Position numbers and translations under genes: made by a program. The notes under the pieces are model-generated. The model had not been told where the DNA came from. It saw nothing but the letters and a program-made list of their open reading frames with translations, and did not search any database. From the NCBI GenBank assembly GCA_948474755.1, contig CAOLHI010000387.1, positions 496,001 through 560,000 on the forward strand: 64,000 nucleotides of DNA, in the 5' to 3' direction. Source of the DNA: Ctenosaura bakeri. Lineage: Eukaryota; Chordata; Lepidosauria; Squamata; Iguanidae. This document shows positions 11,555 through 22,340 of the stretch, piece by piece; the first letter of the stretch is position 1; each line of letters begins with the position of its first letter.

Positions 11555-12179
11555 TCTGGTACGTGGAAACTAAGCAATATGAGGAAAGACTTAGGGAGCT
11601 GGGTATGTTTAGCTTGGAGAAGAGAAGAGTGAGAGGTGATATGATAGCTACCTTTAAATATCTGAAGGCACGTCACATAGAAGATGGAGTGCGCTTGTTT
11701 TTCGATGCTCCAGAGACTAGAACAAGAACCAGTGGATTCAGATTACAAGGAAAGAGATTAAATTTAAATAGTAGGAAGAAGGTTTTTTGGGTTTTTATTT
11801 TTTGTAGGGGCTGCTTGGGAGTGGAATAAACTATCTGGGGAGGGGCGGAAGTGTTTTTCTTTAGAGCTCTTCCAACAGGGGCCATATCCGCACTAGACTG
11901 TTAATAGCGCTATGATTCCACTTTCAACATTCTATGGAATCCTGGGGTTTGCAGTTTCGGGAGGGGCCAGGTGGCCCCTCCCGAAACTGCAAACCCCAGG
12001 ATTCCATAGAATGTTGAAAGTGGAATCATAGCGCTATTAACAGTCTAGTGCGGAAATGGCCAGAGATTGGATGAGCATAGTTCGGGAGTGTTTTAGGTGT
12101 GTATTCCTGCGTGGCAGGGGGTTTGGCCCAAATGGCTCTTTGTGATCCCCTCCAGTTCCAAGAGTCTGTGGTTCTATAC
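11555..12179 (+). mobile_element. CR1 LINE 3' end carrying a nested MITE
   Basis: The layout is CR1: TATGAGGAAAGACTTAGGGA, CTTGGAGAAGAGAAGAGTGA, GGTGATATGATAGCTACC, AACAAGAACCAGTGGATTC, and the end TCCAGTTCCAAGAGTCTGTG. The element stops at 11879 and resumes at 12062, so the palindrome at 11880-12061 was inserted later. The GGAAGAAGG region has picked up a T-rich stretch. There is no coding capacity. Confidence 0.85.
11880..12061. mobile_element. Near-perfect palindromic MITE (family 1), 182 bp
   Basis: Two 90-base arms are reverse complements with one mismatch (GGCCATA against GGCCATT) and a 2-base spacer at 11970-11971. The ends read GGCCATATCCGCACTAGACT and AGTGCGGAAATGGCC. Diverged copies are at 32709-32868 and 36477-36577. 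The arms are almost unchanged, so the copy is young or maintained by gene conversion between arms. As RNA it would form a 90-bp hairpin inside the SAMD11 pre-mRNA. Confidence 0.92.
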
Positions 12180-12257
12180 TTCTAACTGAAAGGGGGAAGT
12201 TGTCACATAGTACCAAGGAGAGTGGCAGTTTTAGGCACTTGTGATGGGTCTGATTGG

Positions 12258-12258
<1 letters not shown>

Positions 12259-12308
<50 letters not shown>

Positions 12309-12355
12309 ATCTATCTATCCCTCCCTCTCTCCCTCCCTCCCTCCCTCCCTCACAG
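12259..12355. repeat. (CTAT)n then (CCCT)n compound microsatellite
   Basis: About fifteen CTAT units run into a (TCCC)n pyrimidine array. The reading frames across it are periodic artefacts (YLSI repeats). Confidence 0.97.
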
Positions 12356-13089
12356 TGTGGAATGCAAAGCAGGTAATAGTTTGGGTCAAAAGCAAAGTGA
12401 AAACAGTAGAAAGCACAAAATTTAAAAACATAATATGCATAAAAAGCATATTTTCATGCTTCTATAAACTTGTTTTTATTGCTGTTTTTAACTGGTTTTT
12501 AACTTGTGTTTTTTTAACATGTTGCATGTTACCTTGGGTCCCGTGCTGGAATATAATAAATTAATTTAAAAAAATGAACTGTGGACCACGATGGTACGAA
12601 GCACTGCAGACTTTCTGGCCAATACAGAATGGTTTGTGGCTGGGTTATTTCACAACCATTTGCAAAATAGCTGAAGAGCTGTGTTGCATTAATGTTCATT
12701 CTTCGCCCAGACAAGTTAAATTCCATGTCAGGAAGAGCTCAGTTCTGTAACCTGGATAAATTATGCAAACTGAACAAATTTACATTTGCATACGTTTTAT
12801 TTTAGAATGTATGTTGCGTATGTGAGTTACATAATTGAGTTTTTTTTTAATTTGCACATAATGTATTCTGACTTAGTTGGTCATAGAATGAAGTCAGCCT
12901 TCACTTCAGGAACTTTATGCAGTGCTCACGTTGCATTCTGGGATTTCAGAAGCCACAAGGAGGACTAGAAGCTTGCTTTTTCTTTGAAACAAATGCTGGA
13001 ATTTCTGAGGAGCAGATTTCTGTGCCCAGTGTGATGTACCAAGGTGTTCTTTCTTGTGCTGTTGCACATTTGCAACATATGCAAATTAT

Positions 13090-13400
13090 AGTACCATTTC
13101 TGCACTTTTTAAAGCATGTGGGGAGGGGGTGTGTTTCCCTTTTACGAGCTTTTTAATAGACGAGAATTTGATGCTGCGAGATGACAGTCCGCCTCTTCTT
13201 TCCTGCCTTTATTCCAACAACACATGCCTCCCCCCTGCTTCCCTCCCCAGCATTATTACGAGAGGATATTGATTTTTAAATCTGTACGAGAGAAGGGCAA
13301 AGTGGATGGGGGAAGGGGGAGAAGATGCTGTAATTGTATATTAGATATTTTGCGTTGGCTTGCTAGGACAGCACAAATAAGAGAGGCACGAGGCTTTCTG
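13090..13400. promoter_or_regulatory. Possible conserved island upstream of exon A
   Basis: The sequence is repeat-free with retained CpGs and AT-core motifs (TTTTTAATAGACGAG, GTAATTGTATATTAGATATT, GCACAAATAAG). It sits about 0.6-0.9 kb before exon A and could be an enhancer or an alternative promoter. The evidence is composition only. Confidence 0.2.
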
Positions 13401-13462
13401 CACAGTCGAGAGGGTTGAAGAAAGCTGAAGGCTTTGAGATCACCCAGAGAACGGGGGTGGTG

Positions 13463-13504
13463 GGTGAGAGAGAGAGAGAGAGGGAACATTGAAGAGCTGT
13501 TTGT

Positions 13505-13540
<36 letters not shown>
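13463..13540. repeat. (GA)n and (TG)n microsatellites
   Basis: A short GA run (13463-13483) is followed by an uninterrupted TG array of about 35 bases (13506-13540), roughly 430 bases before exon A. Confidence 0.95.
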
Positions 13541-13541
<1 letters not shown>

Positions 13542-13970
13542 GGGAGGATTCTGCTTTTTTTTTTCCCCCTCGCTCCCCACTACCACCCGCCAAGACCCCA
13601 GCTGTTTTGCATCAGGGCATGAAACGCGAGGACACACCCGGGGGACGAAAAGCAGGCGATCAAATAATGCAGTTCAGTAAGGAAATAAAACTAGATTTCC
13701 AAATTTATGGCTGGAAACAGTTGCCATTGATCAGTGCGCGTGAGGGTTGTTGTGTCCCTTGGGGCTGCATGAACAGGAACGCCTCTCTGGGTGCTGAGGA
13801 TGACTACCCCCCCACTCTCCCCCTCCCCCTCCCCACCCCTTCCCTCAACTGTGTGTGTGCATGTACAGAATATCCCCCTGAAGTTTCTGGATGTGGTGGT
13901 GGGGGGAGAAAAATCTGCCTTTTTATCTAATTCCATTTCTCTTGTTCCTCCCTCCTTTTCTTTCTTCCAG

Positions 13971-14063
13971 ATGAAGTTTTAGGCAAAAGAAGAGCGTGTT
14001 CACCCAACAGCAACAGTGAGTGTCCCCTTGAAAGCAAGAAATCCCGAGGTGAGTCTCCAAAAG
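13971..14063 (+). CDS. SAMD11: SAMD11 internal coding exon A (after N-terminal region)
   Basis: This exon encodes a short basic, serine-rich stretch beginning (D)EVLGKRRACSP and ending KKSRGESPK. It aligns with the human SAMD11 segment that begins DLLGKRLGRSP and ends KRARSESPQ. A long pyrimidine tract and TTCCAG precede base 13971. The first two bases complete a codon begun in the upstream exon (phase 1), and the last base G opens a GAA codon finished by the exon at 27061. The donor is AAAAG|GTAAGAG. A second in-frame donor, CGAG|GTGAGT, lies 15 bases earlier, so a form ending at 14048 is possible. At 93 nt the exon is symmetric and could be skipped without a frameshift. The ATG at 13971 is out of frame and hits a stop within four codons, so it is not a start. 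The family role is nuclear, Polycomb-associated repression in photoreceptors; this segment has no named domain. Confidence 0.9.
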
Positions 14064-14068
14064 GTAAG

Positions 14069-14103
14069 AGTCTCTCTCTCTCTCAATCTCTCTCTCTCTT
14101 TTT
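14069..14103. repeat. (TC)n tract just after exon A donor
   Basis: Two TCTC runs separated by AA, starting 6 bases after the donor at 14064. Pyrimidine runs this close to a donor can bind PTB-type splicing repressors; that is inference. Confidence 0.85.
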
Positions 14104-15456
14104 TTAAGGAATAGAAAATGCTTTCCAGTTTCCTAAGCGTGGGACAGTTGTTTATGAAGGGCAAGCTGGTAGGGTGGGGTTGGATGCTGGAGACTCCCTA
14201 CCGAGCTGCCTTTCGGAAAGACTCAAAGGGTTTCTCCTTTCTCACATCATCAGGCTGTGGGGAGCATCCACTAATTAAAATTGCTCTTTAATTTATGCTG
14301 ACCCTTGAGCCCTTGCTCAATAAGACCCGAGCAAGTTCCTACCTTTTATACCCAATGAGAGCACTGTTCCATAATGCTTTTTATCTTGCTGCTTTTCTGA
14401 TTTAATAGTTAAAATTAGCAAAAGCGCCATGCCCTGTTTTCCCCCTCCCAAATAGCATTTGCTTTCTTCCTCTCCCCGAGCTCCAGTCTTTCCCCAGTTT
14501 GGATTCTTAAGCCTAGAAACATTTTCTTTAAAGACTTTGACAGAATACAAAGACCTCTTTTATCCACACCCTGGGGCTTGGGCATGGCCAGTGCAGTTTA
14601 TTTGTTTTTCTGTGAACCTCCATGCACTGAGTGCCTCATCTCACCAACTGCTTTCTAAAAGCTCCCAAAGTTCAAATAGCAATTTGCCATATGGCACATG
14701 GGGGGGTGCGCGCAAGAGTGGTTCCTGTTCTGGAAGGAGAAAGATAAAGCAAAACTCCTTTGGGGCAGGGTGGATCAGGTAGTTCCCGGAATGGTCTTGT
14801 AGTAGATCAGCAAGGGTTTCTGATCGATCCCCAGCTGTTATCGTATAAGAAAACAAGAAAAACAAAATTTTCCACTTAAATTAGGTTTCTGAAATGAAGA
14901 AAAGTTTGGGTAACCACTGCTGGTTACTCTAAGGCATTTTCATATTAGCAATATAATTCTGGGTGGTGCCTTGCAGTGGTAGTGGATTATCATTTTTCTA
15001 TTCTTGTGGTTACAAAGTTGGGAGTCATTGTTATGCAGAGAGCTCCATGGTCTCCCATTCAGTTCTGGTCCTCAAAACAGACTCCTGGATTTGAAAGTCT
15101 TTTATTGCCAATCTGATTCTTCCACACTTGGTGGATGTCTGGATTCCAGAGAGAGAGAGAGAGGGAGAACCCAGAGTAGATCCTGCAAGCCTGAACTCTT
15201 ATCTAGCCATTCTCTTTGGCATATTTCACATTTCTTTGGCTCCTGAGTGCATTATTATTTTAGACGCCATAGTTTGTTTCTGTGTGCAAGCTGATAAACA
15301 GTATAAAAAGCTTTACTATAATGCATGATAGAAAATAAAAGGTGCTGTATGATTGATAACAGGCTACAGTAGCGAGATATGCTGGATTGTCTTGAGTTTT
15401 AGGAGTGAAGAAGCAAAAGTGAGAGGATGACATTTGGAAAGAACATCTGGGTTATT

Positions 15457-15649
15457 CGTTGTGGTTGTGTCCCTTCAAGTCCTTTCTGACTTTTGGTGAC
15501 CATGAGTCTGTCATGGGGTTTTCTTGGCAAAATTTGCTCGGAGGGGTTTGCCTTTGCCCCCCTTTGAGGCTGAGGGAGTGTGACTCATGGGAATTTTGAA
15601 CCCTGGTCTCCAGACTCATAGTCAATTCACTACACCATCCTGGCTGTCA
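15457..15649 (-). repeat. tRNA-derived squamate SINE
   Basis: Read in reverse, the tail is GTCCCTTCAAGTCCTTTCTG, followed by GTCATGGGGTTTTCTTGGCA and TTTGAACCCTGGTCTCCAGA, and ending in CTACACCATCCTGG. It is close to full length. Confidence 0.88.
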
Positions 15650-17269
15650 TGACTGGCTTGTACTTGTCCATGAAACCACATGTTTTCTGACTGCCAGCAG
15701 CTCTTCAGGATCTGAAACAGAGGGAGAATGACAGGGAGCCCTGTATTACCTTAAAGGGAAACCCGTTTTACTAGGGCAGTCATTTTAATGGACTGGCAGT
15801 CACTTCATCAGCTGCAAGCAGGCCCTGCTCTGCAAAAGCACATGCCCAAATAAAATGTGTTAATCTTTTAAGGAGTAGCAAGACACTTTGATGTGTTTGC
15901 TGCAAGAGATGGACAGACGTAGCCTTATGGAAATATAGGAAGGCAGTAGAACAGTCTGCGTGCAAAGCAAGGACTCTGCCTTTGAACCTTCTACCCCTCT
16001 GTGCCAAGAGAGGAGCCACCGGATGGGAGGGAATAGCAGCAAAGTCCCAAGGTTTGGCCAGTCATGGATGGTAAAGGAGTAGGGCTTCTGAATCCAGCAT
16101 TCCAACAAATGCTCTCCTAATTGCAACTTGTTTGGGGGACAGGTGGGCCCAAGTCCAGCCCTCCTGGGGTTTCCCAATGGCTGTATTCCTTTCCCCATCT
16201 TTATGATGGCTTGCCAGTTTTCTCTGGACTTTTTTCCATTCTAAAAGGTTGAAATGCTTCTAAGGCGTAGCTAGCAGCAGTTAAGAGCTGTCAGCTGAAA
16301 AATTCTTTATTTTTGACTCTACCTATTGCCCGCCCGTCGCTAAGATGGGTCCCCCTAGAACTTCTTAGTCCTTCAGTCAGTGGAGTCCTGCACAGCCCCA
16401 GATCTACTGAACTGGGCATGAAGGAACACAAGTGTGCCCTTGTCTGAAAGGAGAAAGTAAGAAATGAGCCGCCCTCACAGGTTTTCTGTTGCTTGGAGGC
16501 ATTGTTGCTTTAAGTTCAAACTAATTAGCAATCAATAATGCTCGCACTGATTAGGATTGCTTGACCTGTGTTTCGACTGCATAGCCTGAAGAACTGGAAA
16601 AAAGTTTTGCTACGCTGGGTTTTTGTGCAATAATTAGCAGAACAAAACCTCTTGTAGGACTCTGGGCTAGAAAGAGTGTGATGATGGACATCTCTTGTGC
16701 CTTTTCACTTTTTATACGTGAGATCATGGCAGTGACGTGCAACAGCGGATAGTAAAAGTGTGCTTTTGATTCAATTCTGGTATTTTCTTGGTCCTCCTGG
16801 AAATTACAGCTGGGGGTTACTCCTGGGGTCACCACAGCTGGTTGTCTGTTTCTTGTTCTCAGTCTTCATGCAGCTAAATGAATTTTATTAGACGCTGCTA
16901 GCAATCTTATCTGTACAGTCATAAAATCTAGAAACTATATTTTTTATTTAAAATCCAAATAGAAACAAAGAATGTCAGGGTGCTCTGTTCTGCACTGTAG
17001 TTGTAGAAAGAAAGGAAGATACTCCAGACCCATAAATGCAGTATGAATCTGCCCCCCAAAGAGCAGCACACATTCCTGCCCAAATGCCCAAACTCCAATC
17101 CCCCCCCATGCTCAAATCCGCCTCTCCAGTTCATGTGTTGCTGCCGCCTCCTGCTCCTCCTCATCCAAGTTGCAATTAGAAAGACATCAATATTCCAATA
17201 GGGATCTGGGAGGCTAAAATGCATTTTGCTACCAAAGACGCCAGCTTATATCAGAAGGGACCACGAGGC

Positions 17270-17530
17270 CTTAACCTGTAAAATGCCGCAGCACTCATTT
17301 TCCTCTTAATATGTTACGAGTGCACATCTGCACACTGTCTCTGATCCGCACATTCTCTTCTTGCTTCGCTTTCTTCCTCTCCTCCCCACTTCCCGCCACT
17401 GCATCCTCTGAAAAATTAATCAAGGTGATAGCAGTTTAATCCATCTCTTGGAGAAGGCAGCTAAGCTTTAATCAGGCTTTCCCGAGACCTGGCTATCTAT
17501 TGCTTTGGAATCAATGCTGCTTATTCCAGA
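17270..17530. promoter_or_regulatory. Candidate conserved non-coding element with TAATCC/TAATCA motifs
   Basis: The repeat-free stretch has AATTAATCAAGG, CAGTTTAATCCATC, AGCTTTAATCAGGC and TTGGAATCAATGC within about 110 bases (17415-17520). TAATCC/TAATCA is the preferred core of OTX/CRX-type homeodomains. A pyrimidine-rich section precedes it. Function is inferred from motif clustering. Confidence 0.35.
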
Positions 17531-18279
17531 CCCCAAAGAGGCCTCTCCTTCCTCGCTCACCTCTGTTCTTGCACAGAATTTCCCCCTGCCCCCACCCCAG
17601 CTGACTCACCATTCAAACCTTTCAGCTTGCTTGCACACCTCTCGGGCAGTTTCATACTGAAATGACAGATTATCCGATCTGACTTGAAGTCAGGCAGCCT
17701 GATTTTGGGGGCTTCTGTTTATCTCTAGAGGTTTAAATGAAATAAATGCCAAGACTTGTCTTTCGGGTCAAGCTGGGCTACGGACACTGAAGTGGTCCCT
17801 TTTCACCTTCTGCTGCAACACATTTTTAGTTCAGTTGCTTGTCTCACTTTGCAGCCTGGAAGTATCTGCTTTGTAGCTATCCTTTGAAATACTTGCCTTG
17901 CCTTGAATGTACAAGGGGGCTATTTAGTGCATTGATGTCTCCTTATTGTAAAGCACTAACTTTCAGTGAACAGTTTCAGCTCCGTGATTTGGTTCCATCC
18001 TCTGTTCTTCTGTTATCACTTCCTTCCTTTTCAGCCGTTGGTTGAGTTGCTGTGATGTCACAGATTGCTTCACCCTTATTCCATTTGCTAGGGTGGTTTG
18101 ATGATGAATGTAGCTCCCTTGAGGGGAGTAGGAATTCAGTTTAGCAAGGGTGGAGCTGGAACTTTCGCCTTTTGGGAGTAGGGGATGGTCTGCGCTTCCA
18201 GCATATTTACTGTTTTATTTTTTGCTTTCCTGTTTGCGTTTGTGAGTATCATAAATGGAAGAGCTGTTGTGAGTTTGAA

Positions 18280-18486
18280 AGCCAGTATAGTAAAGTGGTT
18301 TGAACGTTAGACCAGAACTCTGGGGGGTAAGGATACAAATCCTCTCTCAGCCATGGAAACCCACTGGGCAGGTCACACTCTCTGAGCCTAAGAGGAGTAC
18401 AGTGACGAATTTCCTTTCTTACATCTTGCCAAAAATCCCTAGGATAGTTGGAGTTGGTCTGAAGGCACATCAGAAAAACAGCAACA
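18280..18486 (+). repeat. tRNA-derived squamate SINE
   Basis: The head is GCCAGTATAGTAAAGTGGTT with a decayed B box (GGATACAAATCC). Next come GCCATGGAAACCCACTGGGC and CACACTCTCTGAGCCTAAG, and the tail is GTTGGTCTGAAGGCACATC. Confidence 0.85.
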
Positions 18487-19254
18487 TAGATGCAAGTCTC
18501 TGAAGCTTGAGTTTCTAGTGACTCTGAAATGTTCTTGTTTTGGGGACAGGCTGGGCAGAGCTTGGAAGGAGTCTTGCTAACTCTGTGCACAGCATTGCAC
18601 AAAGGGGCAGGTAGGTGTTGTGGGAGCCAAAGAGGGTTCTGCTGGCTGCCAGGTATCTCTTGGGATCAGTGGTGTAACGGAGCCAGGGTTCGTAGGGCTG
18701 ATGTATGGGCATTCTTCAATTAGCAAGGATGATGTCATCATCTGTCCCCTCCTTCTGAGCTTACTTGCAGTCGCCACAATAGTAGGAGAAGGTGTACCGG
18801 ATGGATCTCCCCAGAAGCAAAATATTGTGAGCCTAGTCTTCTGTGATGAGAAGTATTTTGGAATGGCCTTGTGTTGATTATACAGTTTAGACTTAAGCTT
18901 TGCAAAAGACCTGTTCTGTGTGGAAACCAGCTAAAACTGCATTACTAAGGTGGCTCAAGACTGTGGTCTGCATTTTTGGACTCTCCTTAGTAGCTTGGCT
19001 GTGGGTAGTACCACAATGACATCCCTCACCTTGAAAATTATCACTATACCACTTTGGGGGACAGCCACAACTAGAGCAGAAAGGCCAGAATCCTCTTATG
19101 CACTTACTTCCCAGCTGTTGGCGCTGAGAGGTGGACTGCATTTGAACGTGAAGGACTCAATGAATAGATCTACACTCTTCCATCAGTTTGTCTGACCCCC
19201 TTTTAAATCTGTTTATGTTGTGGCTCCCACTGCACCAGTGGGGAGCAAATGTCA

Positions 19255-19425
19255 TACCTTTATTAAGCAAAGTGGAAGGGAGTAAGAAAAGAGGAAGACC
19301 ATATTGAAGATGGGTTGATTCAATAAAAGAAATAAGCTCTGTGAGCTTGCAAGACCTGAGCAGGGCTATTGATGACTGGGGCTCGTGAAGATCTCTCATT
19401 CACAGGGTTGCAAAGTTGAAGGCAA
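19255..19425 (+). mobile_element. BovB (RTE) LINE 3' fragment
   Basis: The segment AAGTGGAAGGGAGTAAGAAA, GAGGAAGACCATATTGAAGA, CTTGCAAGACCTGAGCAGGG, GATGACTGGGGCTCGTGAAG corresponds to the RTE C-terminal/3' region (G-RRRGRP...W-D and the terminal conserved block). It matches the fragments at 56490-56745 and, inverted, 32578-33183. Confidence 0.65.
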
Positions 19426-19596
19426 AAGCAAAAGCCCATGCAAGAACAACGAAGAAGGCATCTTTCCTTTGCTGCGTTTTCCACCTACAGAAGCATGTCT
19501 GTGCTTTTCAAGATTTATTTTACCCTCTGCGTTTTGGAGGAGGAGGGGCTGGTTTTGGCTGCCTCATCCAAATGATGCAGTGGTTAGCTATCCATG

Positions 19597-19675
19597 GCCC
19601 TGAGTTTGCAAGACCTGAGCAGACAACTGATGACCAGAACTCACAGAGGTCTCTCTTTCATAGCGTTGAGATAAG
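19597..19675 (+). mobile_element. BovB (RTE) LINE 3' fragment, second piece
   Basis: GAGTTTGCAAGACCTGAGCA then GATGACCAGAACTCACAGAG repeats the block at 19345-19400. It is probably a second insertion or a duplication of the neighbouring fragment. Confidence 0.5.
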
Positions 19676-19697
19676 TTGGGGTCAACCTGATGCTGTT

Positions 19698-19912
19698 TCA
19701 TTGTACGCCTTCAACTTGTTTCCGGCTTATGGTGACCTCAAGGTGAACCTATCATGGGGTTTTAAAGAGTGGGTTTCTCTTTGCCTTCCTCTGAGGCAGA
19801 GAGTGTGACTTTTAAGGTCATCCAGTAAATATCCATGACTGAGCAGAGATTCAAACCCTGGTCTCCAAAGCTGTAGTGCAACTCTCAAACCACTATGCCA
19901 TATTGCCTCTCT
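19698..19912 (-). repeat. tRNA-derived squamate SINE
   Basis: Read in reverse, the element has ACGCCTTCAACTTGTTTCCG, CTATCATGGGGTTTTAAAGA, CAGAGATTCAAACCCTGGTC and AACCACTATGCCATATTG. It is near full length. Confidence 0.88.
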
Positions 19913-20349
19913 TGATGGTACATAACAATAAGTCTTGGCCTGTCTTTCCTCAACATCTCCTTCCCAATACCTCAACCTTGGCAATGTTTTTGCAATCCTT
20001 TTTTGCCATACCCACATCATGAATTCTCCCTCTCCTCCCGCCCCGTTGCCTATATGCATTTTCAACATAGAGATACAGAAACGAAGCCATTGAAAGTTAG
20101 CCCTGGGGAGAGGTAGCATTCCCGTCATAGCGTATTTGGAGTGTCATATAGCACTCTGGAGCCTTTTCTGGCTGTATGCTCTGCTATGGAAAAGGAAGTG
20201 GAGGTAACAGTGTGAATTTCTCTCTCTCCAGCAGAGGATGGGGGTTTGTTGGTGAGGAGAGAAAGGGTGGAAGACACCTGTAGGGCCTGCTAAAGCTTCT
20301 AGCGGTGAAGCAGGTAACCTCCTCTTCCTTCCTCCCTCCCTCTCCTGGT

Positions 20350-20620
20350 GTGCGCTTCAGAGATCAAACGCCAACTCTATCTCAGTGGAAGTCAGGGCCG
20401 CCGAGCGCCTGCTGTCAAACCGAGCAGAACGTTCTTGCGTCTAATATGGAAATATGACCGTATCAGAGGCTCAGAACAGGGGCTGCGCTGGCAGGTTATG
20501 GAGGAAGCGTTCTCCCCAGGAGAAGGTTCCGGCTCTCCTGTCCTCTCTCCCTCCAGTAAATTCTCACTCCTGACACCGTGATGTGGAGATCGACTCCCAC
20601 GATAACCTGGGGAAGAGAAA
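20350..20620. promoter_or_regulatory. Possible conserved island
   Basis: A repeat-free stretch with retained CpG (GGGCCGCCGAGCGCC, AAACCGAGCAGAACG), a CTAATATGGAAATATGACCG segment that resembles an SRF-type CArG box, and ATCAAACG. The composition differs from the surrounding intron. No coding signal is present. Confidence 0.2.
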
Positions 20621-21502
20621 TTAAACTATATTATTGAGAGGTTGCACTGAGAGTGGGGGAAAGAGGAGAAGCTGGAAGATTATTGTGGTTTGTTCTCTCT
20701 CTCTCTCTCCCCCTTCCTGCCCCCCCAACTTATTTGTACAGCTGCAGAAATAAATCCAGCAGAACTTCTATCACTTTGGGGAAATTGTGAGCTTGGCTAA
20801 TACAAGTGCCAAAGCAGGAAAAATACAGTATGAAGGCAAAATCTTTCACTCTTCTACATGACCCAATAGGCATCCTTAAATCTAGTTTCTGCTCCAGATG
20901 TAATGGAGTGCATGTGTAAAAGCAGGGCCTGGGCGCTTGGAGGATAAACAAACTGCTAGCAGGGCCACAGAAAGTGAGCCATCATAGCTTGCATCTTTTG
21001 CTGACAGTGAGGACTAGCAGCTTGCTTTCTTCTTAAGTGTCCAGATTTTAATTCAAGTTGGCTTTCTAGATGGGATTGCTACATACACTGATAGATCATG
21101 AAGTGTTCTGTTTGCAAAGTCTGCTCTTTTTCTTTCTCATTTCAGAAGTGGGAAGTGCTCATTTTAGAAAGCAAAATACATCCCCTGGGTATATTCTTGA
21201 GCTCAGCTGTCTGCCTGAAAAGTTAGGTTTTAGGGGTTCATGGTTGGTAATTAAGAACCATAAACCTGAGTCCCTAAAATTAAGAGATTGTAGGTCTGCT
21301 TTACAAACTCATAACTACTGAACAGGATGCCAGCTGTAACTTTTCCCCATCCATACTCATGGACCCTCTGAAATCTATCTGTCTGCAGATCCCAGGTTAA
21401 GAACACCTTGTTAAGAGAATACTTGGGTAGATAAACCAATAAGACAGCTCCTGGTGCCCCTAAGAGGAGCAGTATGTGGTCTCCAATCTGATTGAGCTTT
21501 GC

Positions 21503-21507
21503 ATCTA

Positions 21508-21546
<39 letters not shown>
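21503..21546. repeat. (CTGT)n microsatellite
   Basis: About ten uninterrupted CTGT units. Confidence 0.97.
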
Positions 21547-21547
<1 letters not shown>

Positions 21548-22019
21548 AAATGGTAGCACTCACTCTTGGTAGGCATTGTGGGTGCTCTGTGCCTTTGCAA
21601 GGGGCTTGCCTTGTATGTATCAGGGCAGAATGCTGCTTAACGGTGCCGGCGCAGTTTGCAGCAGTGCCATATATGACAGAGCAAGGCAGGGGTGGGGGGA
21701 TGCTTCACGGCATCTGTGCGCTGAGCGGACCAGAAGGGCAGGCAGCTGCTCCTGTCTAGGCTGCGCCTTCTGAGCGGCTTTGCTGGAGTCCGTGTCACAC
21801 CTGGTGGCGACTGGGGATTTGATGGGATCAGGTGCCCGCATTAACCCGCCAGCACTAAAGACCAAAGCAGACAGCAAAGCTGCAGCAGAGCAGGAACTGG
21901 GAGGGGAGCGGAGACAGTGGGAGGAATTTCCCTTGTTTTTAAGTGCAGCAAATAGCCGCCCCCCCTCCAAAGCTTTCCTCCAAAGCCTTTCACAGCACTT
22001 GGGTCTCTCCGTCTTGCAC

Positions 22020-22340
22020 CTGAAATCGTCTTTGGGACAGATCAGGAGGAATTTACCGTAATTAGAAGTGTCATAATCATTCTCTCTCTCCACTTCTTAC
22101 ACCTCCTTCTCCTGCTTATTGTGAAGAGATCCAAACTAATGGTAAATTCCCCCTTCCCATCCCCACCCCCACATCTTTGGCTGCGAGCAGGCGGGAGGGG
22201 GCCGCCTAGCTGGCTGTGAGACAGTTGGTGCCTTTCTGAGCTCCCTCCAGGGAGGCGGGTGGGCGGCAGGCGTGGGAGGCCCTGTCACTCAGCAGCCAGG
22301 CGTGGCGGCGGTTGGTGGCGGCAGGAATAGAAGAGGGAAA
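22020..22340. promoter_or_regulatory. Possible regulatory island, AT-core motifs then GC-rich tract
   Basis: The first part has TTTACCGTAATTAGAAGTG, CATAATCATTC and CCAAACTAATGG. It is followed by a GC-rich, CpG-bearing tract (22180-22340) with GGGAGGGGGCCGCC and GGCGGGTGGGCGGC, which are Sp1/KLF-like boxes. It could be an enhancer or a weak CpG-type promoter. No evidence beyond sequence composition. Confidence 0.25.

Larger units (their letters stand above)
1..13970 (+). other. SAMD11 upstream intron or 5' region, non-coding
   Basis: No exon is recognised in this stretch. The exon at 13971 begins in phase 1, so at least one coding exon lies 5' of it. The expected N-terminal SAMD11 segments (the cysteine-rich start and the EHQSRCEFQRG-like segment) were looked for by eye in all frames and not seen, which suggests this is intron and the earlier exons lie upstream of base 1. 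It holds a 47-bp tandem duplication (592-685), a MIR-like relic near 1625-1860, several microsatellites, a clean motif-rich island at 6425-6810, a DNA transposon at 8540-8722, CR1 copies at 9745-10672 and 11555-12179, and a SINE at 10780-11045. I see nothing specific at 2130-2900, 3120-4860 or 6820-8530. Confidence 0.75.

Noticed and set aside
12259..12355. Repeat array that might resemble a CRISPR
   Set aside because: It is a pure tetranucleotide microsatellite without spacers, and the genome is vertebrate.
13508..13930. 140-codon + strand open frame before exon A
   Set aside because: It starts inside a TG microsatellite (CVCVCV repeats) and does not join exon A in frame.
1..13970. Search for SAMD11 N-terminal exons
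   Set aside because: No frame with the expected cysteine-rich start or HQSRCEF segment was seen; short exons could still be missed by eye.
21620..22093. 157-codon minus-strand open frame
   Set aside because: No domain, low-complexity start and composition follow the GC-rich background; it overlaps a likely regulatory island.
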